Below the pieces are notes generated by a model. It saw only the letters and a program-made list of their open reading frames with translations, ran no database searches and was not told the DNA's origin. 42,058 bases of DNA from CBDCWT01 sp965223305 (GTDB lineage Bacteria; Planctomycetota; Planctomycetia; Pirellulales; Pirellulaceae). Position numbers and translations under genes: made by a program. Positions 1-7,125 of this stretch are shown here, one piece after another. The stretch lies in NCBI GenBank assembly GCA_965223305.1, contig CBDCWT010000049.1, forward strand, positions 1 through 42,058, written 5' to 3'. Each line of letters opens with the position of its first letter. The stretch's first letter is position 1.

Positions 1-647
1 TTGGATGGACTCGGCGCGGGTGGCGGCGTCGAAGCCGCGGCAGCAGCTGGTGCTGCCGCCGGCGGTGCGGCCGCGGGCCGCTCGTCACTCGCTGGAACGC
101 CACTCTCTGCAGTTGCGCTCTCGGCGACTTCTGCCGCACCACTTGGATCCTCGGTTTCGCTGACGGCTGTCTCCTCGGCGACCTGTTCCACATTGGGACT
201 CGCAGCCGGGGCGGCGTCTGCCTCCGAAGGCGGCGCGGCGGCTGGGCTCGCGTCCGCCGGCGGGCCCGAGCCGATGGCTTCGAGCTCGCCGACCAATCCA
301 GACACGTCGGCGTCGTTGGAACTCTCGACGTCCTCGATGAGGCTGAGCAACATGTCGGCTGAACGCAGCAAGACGTCAACGACCGGCGATGTCGGCACAA
401 GCTGTCCTTCGCGCATCAGGTTCAGAACACCTTCAAGGCTGTGGGCAAGCTCCTTGATGGCGGTCAGTCCGAGAAAGCCCGCAGCACCTTTGATCGAGTG
501 AACCGCGCGAAATACGGTGTTCACAAGTTCGACGTCCGCGGATTCGCCTCCTGCTTCGATATCAAGCAGTTGGCTTTCCACGTCGCTCAAGTGGTCTCGG
601 GCTTCGACGACAAATTCGGCAACGAGTTCTGGATCATCAAATGGCAT
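1..647 (-). CDS. cheA: CheA-type histidine kinase, N-terminal part (cut by window edge)
   Basis: The first 110 or so residues form an Hpt phosphotransfer domain. The phospho-accepting histidine is H50 in HSIKGAAGFLG, preceded by the usual acidic FVVEARDHLSDVE helix. It is followed by a Pro/Ala/Glu-rich linker that runs to the window edge, so the dimerisation, kinase and CheW-like domains lie outside. In the family, CheA autophosphorylates on this His and passes phosphate to CheY. The ATG at 647 lies 5 bases after the stop of the preceding MshEN-like gene, so the two are probably cotranscribed. The CheA assignment rests on the Hpt sequence and the nearby cheX and cheY genes. A non-chemotaxis Hpt-hybrid kinase is a possible alternative. 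Confidence 0.85.
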   Translation of the reverse strand, partial: MPFDDPELVAEFVVEARDHLSDVESQLLDIEAGGESADVELVNTVFRAVHSIKGAAGFLGLTAIKELAHSLEGVLNLMREGQLVPTSPVVDVLLRSADMLLSLIEDVESSNDADVSGLVGELEAIGSGPPADASPAAAPPSEADAAPAASPNVEQVAEETAVSETEDPSGAAEVAESATAESGVPASDERPAAAPPAAAPAAAAASTPPPAPSPS

Positions 648-652
648 TGGCG

Positions 653-1117
653 TTACCCGCATGAACTTTCTGTGCACGGACCTTCGGCGACTTGCAGCTC
701 GCCGGTGGAATCCGTGCAATGTTCTGGTTTCTTGGTGGAGGTGGAATCGTCTTGCTTACTGGACTGAAGTCCCTGCTGACGAGAAGCTGCCAGTTCGTGG
801 TCAACGAGATCCTGGGAGACGGCACCCATTTCAACGAGGATGTCATGCAGAGCTGGCGTTTGTTCTGTCTGCAGTAGAAGGAGGTCGGCAATCTGGCGGC
901 GTGTGAGGAACTTCAGATCCTTGGCGGCCAGCCCGAAAGGCAAGTTTGTCTCGCATTGATGTGCTAACACCTGAAACACTTGCGCCATGGTAAGTCTGCC
1001 TCGACGAACTGCGATTTCACCAATCTTTGGTCGCCGATCCGCTTGAAGTTCGAAGGCTTCGACAAGCTGTTCGGCGCTAATCGCGCCGCGTCTCATCAAC
1101 CTAACTGCAATCCACAT
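653..1117 (-). CDS. MshEN-like repeat protein upstream of cheA
   Basis: A soluble protein of about 154 residues with no signal peptide. The first 110 residues read as four quarter-repeats of about 27 residues: a short segment with G, a turn such as GAIS, GRLT or GAVS, then a helix usually ending in Q (LVEAFELQ, VFQVLAHQ, IADLLLLQ). This resembles the MshEN/GspE N-terminal fold, some members of which bind c-di-GMP. The resemblance is by eye only. The tail is hydrophilic (Lys/Ser/Thr/Glu) and probably disordered. I chose the ATG at 1117 because a GAAGGGGG Shine-Dalgarno sits 5 bases upstream (complement of 1123-1130). The in-frame GTG at 1132 has none. A role in feeding a signal to the CheA that follows 5 bases later is inferred from position. 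Confidence 0.6.
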   Translation of the reverse strand: MWIAVRLMRRGAISAEQLVEAFELQADRRPKIGEIAVRRGRLTMAQVFQVLAHQCETNLPFGLAAKDLKFLTRRQIADLLLLQTEQTPALHDILVEMGAVSQDLVDHELAASRQQGLQSSKQDDSTSTKKPEHCTDSTGELQVAEGPCTESSCG

Positions 1118-1322
1118 CGTGTCCCCCTTCACTATTGCTGTTAGAGAAACATAGGTTCACCGTAGCCGGATGCAAGTTGTTGCGATCGATCCGGCAACAG
1201 CGGATTTCGGTGCGCAGGAACGGAGAGGTCGTGAATGCGAAACCTGACACGGCAACAAGAGGTGGGCGGTTGGTATGCCTTCGCTGGCGATTCGGAAATC
1301 GCTCACCACAGTTCATATACTG

Positions 1323-1694
1323 CTACCCTGGACAGCCGTGCTTAACCAGTTTTTCGCGCAAGACTTCGGCTTCGAAAGGCCTCACGAGGTAGTCGCTCAC
1401 CCCGGCGGAGATCGCTTCTAAGACAGATTTTTTCTCGGAGACGGTCGTGACCATGATGATCGTCACGTCCGCGTCCTGCTGACGGATAGCCCGGATGACC
1501 TCCAACCCGTTCTTGCCGGGCATATTCAGGTCGGTGAGGACGATATTGAAACTGCCTCGTTGGAAGCGGTCGATGGCCTGCAGCCCATCTGAGGCCTCGG
1601 AGATGTCGTCCTCTTCAATGCCGACGGCGAGCAGCGAGCGCACAATGATCTTGCGCATGGTGCCGGAATCATCGGCGACGAGGACTTTTGGCAT
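1323..1694 (-). CDS. cheY: CheY-like single-domain response regulator (Arg at the conserved Lys)
   Basis: A stand-alone receiver domain of 123 residues. The acidic pair is D8/D9 (LVADDS), the phospho-acceptor is D55 (LTDLNMPG), and the switch Thr is T83/T84 (MVTT). The lysine that normally contacts the phosphate (K109 of E. coli CheY, within KPF) is replaced by R105 in DYLVRPFE. I chose the ATG at 1694, which gives the family start MPKVLVADDS and has GGGGA upstream. An earlier ATG at 1721 would add nine poorly conserved residues. It follows cheX with a 27-base gap, so the pair is probably cotranscribed. A second CheY of the same type lies at 5961 on the plus strand with the normal Lys. Confidence 0.93.
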   Translation of the reverse strand: MPKVLVADDSGTMRKIIVRSLLAVGIEEDDISEASDGLQAIDRFQRGSFNIVLTDLNMPGKNGLEVIRAIRQQDADVTIIMVTTVSEKKSVLEAISAGVSDYLVRPFEAEVLREKLVKHGCPG

Positions 1695-1721
1695 GACGTT
1701 CCCCAGTCTCACTGCAAGCAT

Positions 1722-2189
1722 TTAAGCGTCAACCAGGCCGACTTCGATACAAATAGGTCCCCAATCAGAGTCAAATGGGATCGAGATAGGGGTCGCTTCG
1801 GATGGGAAACTGACCGTGTGGTTTTTGCCACAGATCACGCTGGGAAGGCTAATACTAAGCGACAACTCTTCGAGCTGCCCTTTGGCTCCTCCCGCGATCA
1901 TGTTGGCCAGTTCGCCGATAGCATCAATCACATCTCGATCGACTTCATGAAAAGCGGTCGGCTCTTCATCAAGCAAAGCGGCTGCGCAACGTATGGCGGC
2001 AGTTCGGCTGAGACTAACCACCACAGTGCCGGCGGCTTTGCCGGTCATTCCAATAATGCCGCTCACCTCGTATTCAGGGCAGTGCGTCTCCTTCAACGTA
2101 GGAGCTCCCCGTGCCAGCTCGCACGACAGCATTGTGCTGAACACGTTTGTCGTCGACACAATAAATGGATTGATATACTCTGCCCGCAT
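1722..2189 (-). CDS. cheX: CheX-family chemotaxis phosphatase
   Basis: A 155-residue CheX domain. It begins with the family pattern YINPF...VFSTM and carries the phosphatase motif ExxN as E93/N96 in IGELANMIAGGAK. In the family these two residues dephosphorylate CheY-P, with Glu contacting the aspartyl phosphate region and Asn positioning water. The gene directly precedes a cheY, its natural substrate, and is the first gene of the minus-strand arm. A paralogue with the same ELANMI core lies at 5283 on the other strand. Acidic residues outside the core differ between the two, which would fit separate partners. Start ATG 2189 has only a weak GGGCGAG upstream. Confidence 0.9.
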   Translation of the reverse strand: MRAEYINPFIVSTTNVFSTMLSCELARGAPTLKETHCPEYEVSGIIGMTGKAAGTVVVSLSRTAAIRCAAALLDEEPTAFHEVDRDVIDAIGELANMIAGGAKGQLEELSLSISLPSVICGKNHTVSFPSEATPISIPFDSDWGPICIEVGLVDA

Positions 2190-2535
2190 GGTCTCGCCCT
2201 GCTGCGCGCGTCTCGTTTTCCTAACACTGCAGGTCTACTAGTGCCTGCGATTCATCAAGCTATTGGAGACGACTCCCCTCGCCGGAGCGTCGTCAAAACG
2301 TTCGCTCTCCCAATCATAGGACACGCTTATGAAGGGAGTGCCATTGCAACCGGAATTCGAGCCAAACGCGTGCTATGTTTCCTGTGCGTAGTAGTAGAAG
2401 GTCGGTATATGTCTGAGGCCAGGCAGCCAATGCTTGCCACACAAGCGGACACCGGTACACCCAGCTTCCGCTCGCCTCGGACAACTGACTACAGGTGTTT
2501 CAAGCTGTCCAATTTGCGTTGCCTGATACCTAGTC
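2190..2535. other. Divergent intergenic region between the two signalling arms
   Basis: This holds no convincing gene. It must contain promoters for cheX (leftward) and the GGDEF-like gene (rightward), but I see no clear sigma-70 boxes. A modest hairpin, GACGACTCC paired imperfectly with GGAGCGTCGTC, spans 2268-2294. It may be an operator or nothing. Confidence 0.4.
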
Positions 2536-3729
2536 ATGCTGTGGTTCGTTCTTGTAGCGTCGATCGTTCATTTCGCTGCCGCCGCAGTTCTGTACTATCT
2601 CTTGTGTGGTGGCCCGGCGCTGCTGAGGGGAGGCCGCAACGACGGAGAATCCGGAAAAGCCGGACCGGCAGCTGCGACTGGCGGAGGCGACGCGGTAGAG
2701 ACGTGTGGAGCGGGCTGGCTGGAACGGCTGAAAGAAGGTGGTATCGTTCCGCAGTCCATGGTCGAGGCAGCCACGCACATCGCGCAGCTGGACGCCAACG
2801 AATACTGCGACCAACTCGTTGCCATCGAGGTGCGTCTTCGTTCCAGTGACAACCAAGAGGACTCCGCAGAGATAAAAGGGGCAGAGGAAGAACTGCGGAA
2901 CTTGATCGAAGAGCGTCTGCAGCGTAATGAAGAGACCGCCACACAAATCGAGCAGATCAAAGGTCAGGACGAGCCCCAGGACTTAGCGGAAAGCCTGGAA
3001 CAAGTCCTGCTCGATGAGGCCGCTCAAATTGAAACGACTCTGAGTAACCTGGCTGACGATTCCACTACAAACCTCATCAACGAAGTAAATCGGCTCATCT
3101 CGTGCGGCCATACGGTTCGCGATGGCACCGTCGAGTTGCTGCTGCCGGCGATTGTGGACAATCCAGAGTCACAGACCGACTTGGACAGCGTGCGCGAGCT
3201 GGAGCGGCAGGTCCACCTGGTTTCCGAAATAGACCGAGCGTTGGCAGCAAAGGCGGGCAAGATTGTCGTCGCTGCGGTCGATGTCGATCAATTCTGCAAA
3301 GTTAACACAACCTTCGGCGCGTCCACGGGTGACCGAGTGATCGAGGAGATCGAGTCGTTGATCGGAGAGATCTCGGTGGATGCAGGTGAGGTGCGTGTCG
3401 ATCGGCGGCTGGGCGCTCGCTACGCCGTTTCGTTTAGCGGCATTTCGAAAGACACAGCCCTCGCCAAACTCGAGTTGATGTGCCAGTTGGTTTCCGCCAC
3501 GACCTTCACCTGCGGAGACATTTCACATTCGCCGACCGCTACCGGGGCGCTGGTCGAGTGTGGGCCCAAGACGCGGCCGCTCGACCTGCTTGGCCAGTTG
3601 GATCAGCTTGTCGTCGACGCGCGACGGGCAGGTCCCAACCGAATCGCCGTGGCAGGCAAGGCGGGCAGCTCTACGTTTGAGATCAAGTCCGACGAGCAAC
3701 CTGCGCGGACTGTATCTATCGAATCCTGA
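2536..3729 (+). CDS. Membrane-anchored protein with degenerate GGDEF domain
   Basis: 397 residues. One hydrophobic segment at residues 3-25 (VLVASIVHFAAAAVLYYLLC) anchors it in the membrane. Next come a Gly/Ala linker and a long Glu/Gln-rich, probably coiled-coil region (about 85-190). The C-terminal domain begins near residue 235 and has GGDEF architecture: VAAVDVDQFCKVN matches the metal-binding VDIDxFKxxND segment, and TGDRVIEEI follows. The catalytic GG(D/E)EF loop reads LGARY at 292-296, so both acidic residues are lost and cyclase activity is unlikely. It may instead bind nucleotide or a partner. The HD-GYP gene follows after 33 bases. Start ATG 2536 lacks a Shine-Dalgarno. Confidence 0.75.
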   Translation: MLWFVLVASIVHFAAAAVLYYLLCGGPALLRGGRNDGESGKAGPAAATGGGDAVETCGAGWLERLKEGGIVPQSMVEAATHIAQLDANEYCDQLVAIEVRLRSSDNQEDSAEIKGAEEELRNLIEERLQRNEETATQIEQIKGQDEPQDLAESLEQVLLDEAAQIETTLSNLADDSTTNLINEVNRLISCGHTVRDGTVELLLPAIVDNPESQTDLDSVRELERQVHLVSEIDRALAAKAGKIVVAAVDVDQFCKVNTTFGASTGDRVIEEIESLIGEISVDAGEVRVDRRLGARYAVSFSGISKDTALAKLELMCQLVSATTFTCGDISHSPTATGALVECGPKTRPLDLLGQLDQLVVDARRAGPNRIAVAGKAGSSTFEIKSDEQPARTVSIES

Positions 3730-3762
3730 ATCGTGTCCTCTTCAGCATACTAGTGAATCACC

Positions 3763-5154
3763 ATGCCACCGGAAACAGCTACCAGCAATCCCGATCCTCA
3801 GGACGTCGCCACGACCGACCCAGGCCAAGAGGGAGCGGAGAGTAATTCACCAGGCGCTTTGGTTGCAGTCGGCATCGACTCGTTGATTGTCGGCCGACGA
3901 GCTAACGGAGCGATCTATGATGGGGACGGAACTCTCCTCATCGCCGAAGGAACGCCCATCACCTCGAACATGAAACGGCAACTGCGGGAACGCAACTTGG
4001 ACGAGGTCAGTGTTAGTGCTGACGATGTCTCCCGTGTCACGTTGGATGAATCGCTGTTGGCCGACGCCGAGCCGCCGACACTTTCCATCGACAGCAAAGT
4101 CATCAAGGAAGTCGATAACCTGATCTCCGACGGCGGGTTGTTTGTGGCCAACACTGGCCGGGCAATGCGCGAAGAAATGGTGTTGAACGGATGTAAGGGC
4201 TACGACGAAGAGGAGCGGGAGAAGCTGGTCGAAAGGCACAAGGCGGTCAGTCAAGAACTGGACGGAATGATGCAATCGGTCGTGCGGGGTGGCCAAATTG
4301 ACGGCGACAAGCTGACCGCATCCACAGGTGAGTATTTGGCGTCTATGGTCTCCGACGCCGACAACGTGCTTACGGTTGCCTCGGAAGTCGGCCAGGACCC
4401 TGGCCTTTCCGACCATTGCCTGCAGATGGCCTTGTTGGGGATGGCGATCGGCATCGAGATGGGGCTCGACGAAAGCAACGTCCGCACCATCGGGCTTTCC
4501 GGGTTGCTGCACGATTGGGGGATGATCCGGATCCCACCTGCAATTCGCGAGGCGGATCGCATCCTGACGTCACAGGAACTGATTCCGATCCGCAGGCACC
4601 CCACGCATTCGTTGGAGCTGCTGCAGCGCGTCACGCGGCTACCGCGCGATGTTCCACTGGTCTGTTACCAGGTACACGAAAAGCCCAACGGTACCGGCTA
4701 CCCGCGGCAGCGCACAAGCCGTCAGACGCATATGTTTGCCAAGATCCTAGGAGTGGCTGACGCGTATGTTGCGTTGACCTCGCCCAGGAAGTACCGAGCG
4801 GCCTTGATGCCCTATGCGGCGATGGAATGCCTGCTCAAGTTAGCCAAAGATCAGTGTTTTGACGCGGAAGTCGTCAGGCATCTGCTGAACACCTTGGCGC
4901 TCTTTCCTTTGAACAGCTTCGTGACGCTAAGCGATGGTGGAGTGGCTCAGGTCCTGCGCCGTGACGGCAACAACTACGCCGCGCCGATCGTCAAGCGGTT
5001 ATCCGATAGTGAAGGGAACGCCGCATCGGACAAGGATGGTCCGGTCGTGGTCAAGTTGGCCGACAGCGATTTACGGGTTGTGCAGGCTCTGCCGACGCCG
5101 GGTCGCCAAGAGATCGGTCTGACCGACAACATCGTCTCGCTGTCATACCGGTAG
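3763..5154 (+). CDS. HD-GYP-domain protein with altered active-site motifs
   Basis: 463 residues. An N-terminal module (about 30-85, with DGTLLIAEGTPIT and MKRQLRERN) resembles the small domain often found before HD-GYP domains. The HD-GYP domain spans about 200-380: H250/D251 in LLHDWGM, then RRHP, then HEKPNGTGYP at 305-314, then VADAYVALTSPRKYR. Active members hydrolyse c-di-GMP. Here the usual HDxGK has lost its Lys (M254), the HHE pair is V304-H305-E306, and DGxGYP is NGTGYP. Metal binding and catalysis are therefore doubtful. A C-terminal region of about 80 residues resembles a small beta barrel (FVTLSDGGVAQVL). It sits between the degenerate GGDEF gene and the second cheX, probably in one transcript. 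Confidence 0.85.
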   Translation: MPPETATSNPDPQDVATTDPGQEGAESNSPGALVAVGIDSLIVGRRANGAIYDGDGTLLIAEGTPITSNMKRQLRERNLDEVSVSADDVSRVTLDESLLADAEPPTLSIDSKVIKEVDNLISDGGLFVANTGRAMREEMVLNGCKGYDEEEREKLVERHKAVSQELDGMMQSVVRGGQIDGDKLTASTGEYLASMVSDADNVLTVASEVGQDPGLSDHCLQMALLGMAIGIEMGLDESNVRTIGLSGLLHDWGMIRIPPAIREADRILTSQELIPIRRHPTHSLELLQRVTRLPRDVPLVCYQVHEKPNGTGYPRQRTSRQTHMFAKILGVADAYVALTSPRKYRAALMPYAAMECLLKLAKDQCFDAEVVRHLLNTLALFPLNSFVTLSDGGVAQVLRRDGNNYAAPIVKRLSDSEGNAASDKDGPVVVKLADSDLRVVQALPTPGRQEIGLTDNIVSLSYR

Positions 5155-5269
5155 GCCACACGATTGGTCGTTCACCAACACAAATAAAATGCCGTCCGGA
5201 CACTTGGGGCTGAGCTAGAATTCAGAAAGTTGCCACGTAAAACAACCAAATGAAACGCACTGCGCAGCC

Positions 5270-5275
5270 AAGGAG
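5270..5275 (+). promoter_or_regulatory. Shine-Dalgarno deciding a TTG start
   Basis: AAGGAG lies 7 bases before TTG 5283. Starting there gives M-SVDYITPF, which lines up with the N-terminus MRAEYINPF of the paralogous CheX. The upstream in-frame ATG at 5250 has no such site and adds 11 unconserved residues. Confidence 0.75.
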
Positions 5276-5282
5276 TAGGGCA

Positions 5283-5750
5283 TTGTCCGTCGACTACATT
5301 ACGCCGTTTAACGACTCTGCAAAAACTGCCTTTTCGACAATGATCGATTGGCAAGTTACGGATGCGGAGAAACGTCAAACCGAGCCGCAATACGCATACA
5401 GCGGAATTGTGGGAGTCTCCGGGGGCATCTGCGGCAGCGTCGTGCTGCGGCTGCCGGAGGACGTCGCCAATCAAGCAGCGGCTGCTTTGCTGGCCATGGA
5501 CGCTGCGGAAGTCGACGAGGAGGACGTCATCGACGCCGTCGGAGAACTGGCAAACATGATCGTCGGTTGCGCGAAATCGCAGCTGGCAGAGTTTGGCTTG
5601 GCGATTACGTTGCCAAACGTCGTGACGGGGGTCGGTCACGCGATTCAATTTGGATCGGACATCGAAGCAGTTGCGTTAGATTTTGATACAGAATTTGGGG
5701 CAGTAGGAGTTACTATCGGGCTGAAACAAGTTGAAGCAGCCTGTGCGTAG
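5283..5750 (+). CDS. cheX: CheX-family chemotaxis phosphatase, second copy
   Basis: 155 residues from the TTG start, a paralogue of the CheX at 1722-2189. It shares YITPF...AFSTM at the N-terminus, a Gly-rich SGIVGVSGGICGSVVL strand pair, and the phosphatase motif E88/N91 in VGELANMIVG. Its expected role is dephosphorylation of a CheY-type regulator, probably the one encoded 210 bases downstream at 5961. The start is set by the AAGGAG at 5270; a longer form from ATG 5250 cannot be excluded. The 128-base gap after the HD-GYP gene could hold its own promoter, but none is clear. Confidence 0.88.
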   Translation: MSVDYITPFNDSAKTAFSTMIDWQVTDAEKRQTEPQYAYSGIVGVSGGICGSVVLRLPEDVANQAAAALLAMDAAEVDEEDVIDAVGELANMIVGCAKSQLAEFGLAITLPNVVTGVGHAIQFGSDIEAVALDFDTEFGAVGVTIGLKQVEAACA

Positions 5751-5960
5751 TGCGGCCAATAATACGAAAACCGCGAGAGTTGCCGAGCAGCCGCAAATGT
5801 GCCGCGAGGCGCCAGAGAAGAGACTCAGTACGGACAGCGAAATTCACTCAACGCGTGCTAGGAGCACCGAGTTCAGGGGATCACCCACAGCTCGGGCTAC
5901 TGCGTGTTCGTGGCGCTGTGCGACTAGAGTGTCCCGGATTTTGAATCAGGAGAAGAGACA

Positions 5961-6326
5961 ATGACAAAGGTCCTCGTTGCTGACGATTCCCGCACCATGC
6001 GTAAGATCATCATTCGATCGCTGGTTGCTGTTGGCGTCGACGAGAATGACGTTACTCAAGCAGGGGACGGTGAGGAAGCAGTGTCGCTATTCCAACCCGG
6101 GTCGTTCGATCTCGTTCTCACCGACTGGAACATGCCCGGCAAGACAGGCATCGAGGTCATTGAAGAGGTTCGCAAGCAAGATACGTCGGTGCCCATCATC
6201 ATGATCACCACAGAAGCCGAACGCGGCCGCGTGCTGAAGGCCATTGAAGCTGGTGTCTCGGACTATCTGGTGAAGCCGTTCGAATCAGACCAACTCCGCG
6301 AGAAGTTGGAAAAGCACGGCTGCTAG
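5961..6326 (+). CDS. cheY: CheY-like single-domain response regulator, second copy
   Basis: A 121-residue receiver domain with a full set of conserved residues: D8/D9 (VADDS), phospho-acceptor D55 (LTDWNMPGK), T83/T84 (MITT) and K105 (DYLVKPFE). No output domain is present, so it should act by protein contact as CheY does. A good Shine-Dalgarno (AGGAGAAG) precedes the ATG. It is close in sequence to the minus-strand CheY (1323-1694) but keeps the phosphate-contacting Lys. The preceding cheX is the likely phosphatase partner. The stop codon TAG forms part of a repeat remnant (6323-6343), and the gene faces coaX tail to tail. Confidence 0.94.
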   Translation: MTKVLVADDSRTMRKIIIRSLVAVGVDENDVTQAGDGEEAVSLFQPGSFDLVLTDWNMPGKTGIEVIEEVRKQDTSVPIIMITTEAERGRVLKAIEAGVSDYLVKPFESDQLREKLEKHGC

Positions 6327-6343
6327 CCCGAATTATTCCTGAA
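6323..6343. repeat. Solo terminal-repeat remnant overlapping the cheY stop
   Basis: The sequence from 6323 (CTAGCCCGAATTATTC, one mismatch, then TGAA) matches the terminal inverted repeat of the MITE-like element at 30581-30762. It supplies the TAG stop of cheY and fills nearly the whole 19-base gap to the convergent coaX stop. Confidence 0.65.
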
Positions 6344-6345
6344 CC

Positions 6346-7125
6346 TCAGATCCCTTGGCGAATATGCAGGGCAGAGGCCACGATTCCCTGCAGCACCAAG
6401 TCGGCGACGAACTCGCTATCAGGCCCGAACAAGTCCGCACAGTGTCGAGCGTCGCCACCGGTCAGGAAGAGCTGTGCGTCGGTCGGCAACTCGGCGCGTA
6501 TGCGATGCGTCAATTCCAGCAGGCCTCCCCGGCATCCGTAGAACAGCCCGCTGCGCATCGCCGACTCTGTGTCTTTTCCAATGGCGTTTGGAGCCGCGTC
6601 AGGCAGTTGTTTGTGGATTTCCGGAAGCAGATCGGTGCCGGCCGCCAATGCGCGGGCCGACATGCTGAATCCGGGGAGAATGGCCCCACCTTGAAACACA
6701 CCCGCCGCATCGACAACGTCGACGTTGATGGCCGTGCCGGCGTCGACGACGATCCCCGCGCGGTTGCTGCTGCGAAGACGGTTTGCGGCCACGGCCGCGG
6801 CCAGCCGATCAGCACCGACTCGCTCTGGGGCTGCGACGTTGACGCCGATCGGCACTCGCTTGTGGGAGCACAAGCAGTAGCCGTCCGCCGGCCGTCGTTG
6901 TCGAACCCAGCTGGCCAGCTGTGACTCGCACGGACGATGGACGCTGGCCACGTGCCAATCAACCGGCGCACGAGGAAGCCATGCGCCGAGTCGATCGAGA
7001 TCGCAAGCTTCCGTCCTCAGCTCCTGAACAGTGGCCCAACTCACAGGCCACTCTTCCAGGGATAGAGGAATGGCTAATCGAAGCGTTGTGTTACCAATGC
7101 CGGCGACGATAATTGGCTTGCTCAT
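6346..7125 (-). CDS. coaX: Type III pantothenate kinase
   Basis: About 259 residues. CoaX phosphorylates pantothenate in the first step of coenzyme A synthesis, in the cytoplasm. Family motifs are visible: the phosphate-1 motif GIGNT near residue 10, PERVGADR (pantothenate pocket and catalytic Asp), DAGTAINVDVVD (second phosphate motif) and GGAILPG. The Asp that normally opens the first motif (DxGNT) is Gly here, which is unusual. I chose ATG 7125 because it overlaps the obg stop as ATGA, suggesting translational coupling. An upstream ATG at 7146 lies inside obg. The gene ends 19 bases from the convergent cheY stop. Confidence 0.9.
   Translation of the reverse strand: MSKPIIVAGIGNTTLRLAIPLSLEEWPVSWATVQELRTEACDLDRLGAWLPRAPVDWHVASVHRPCESQLASWVRQRRPADGYCLCSHKRVPIGVNVAAPERVGADRLAAAVAANRLRSSNRAGIVVDAGTAINVDVVDAAGVFQGGAILPGFSMSARALAAGTDLLPEIHKQLPDAAPNAIGKDTESAMRSGLFYGCRGGLLELTHRIRAELPTDAQLFLTGGDARHCADLFGPDSEFVADLVLQGIVASALHIRQGI

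Noticed and set aside
1..501. Open frame on the plus strand opposite cheA
   Set aside because: It is an Ala/Gly/Ser-rich mirror of the Pro/Ala linker and Hpt domain coded on the minus strand, where Hpt motifs and a proper start are found.
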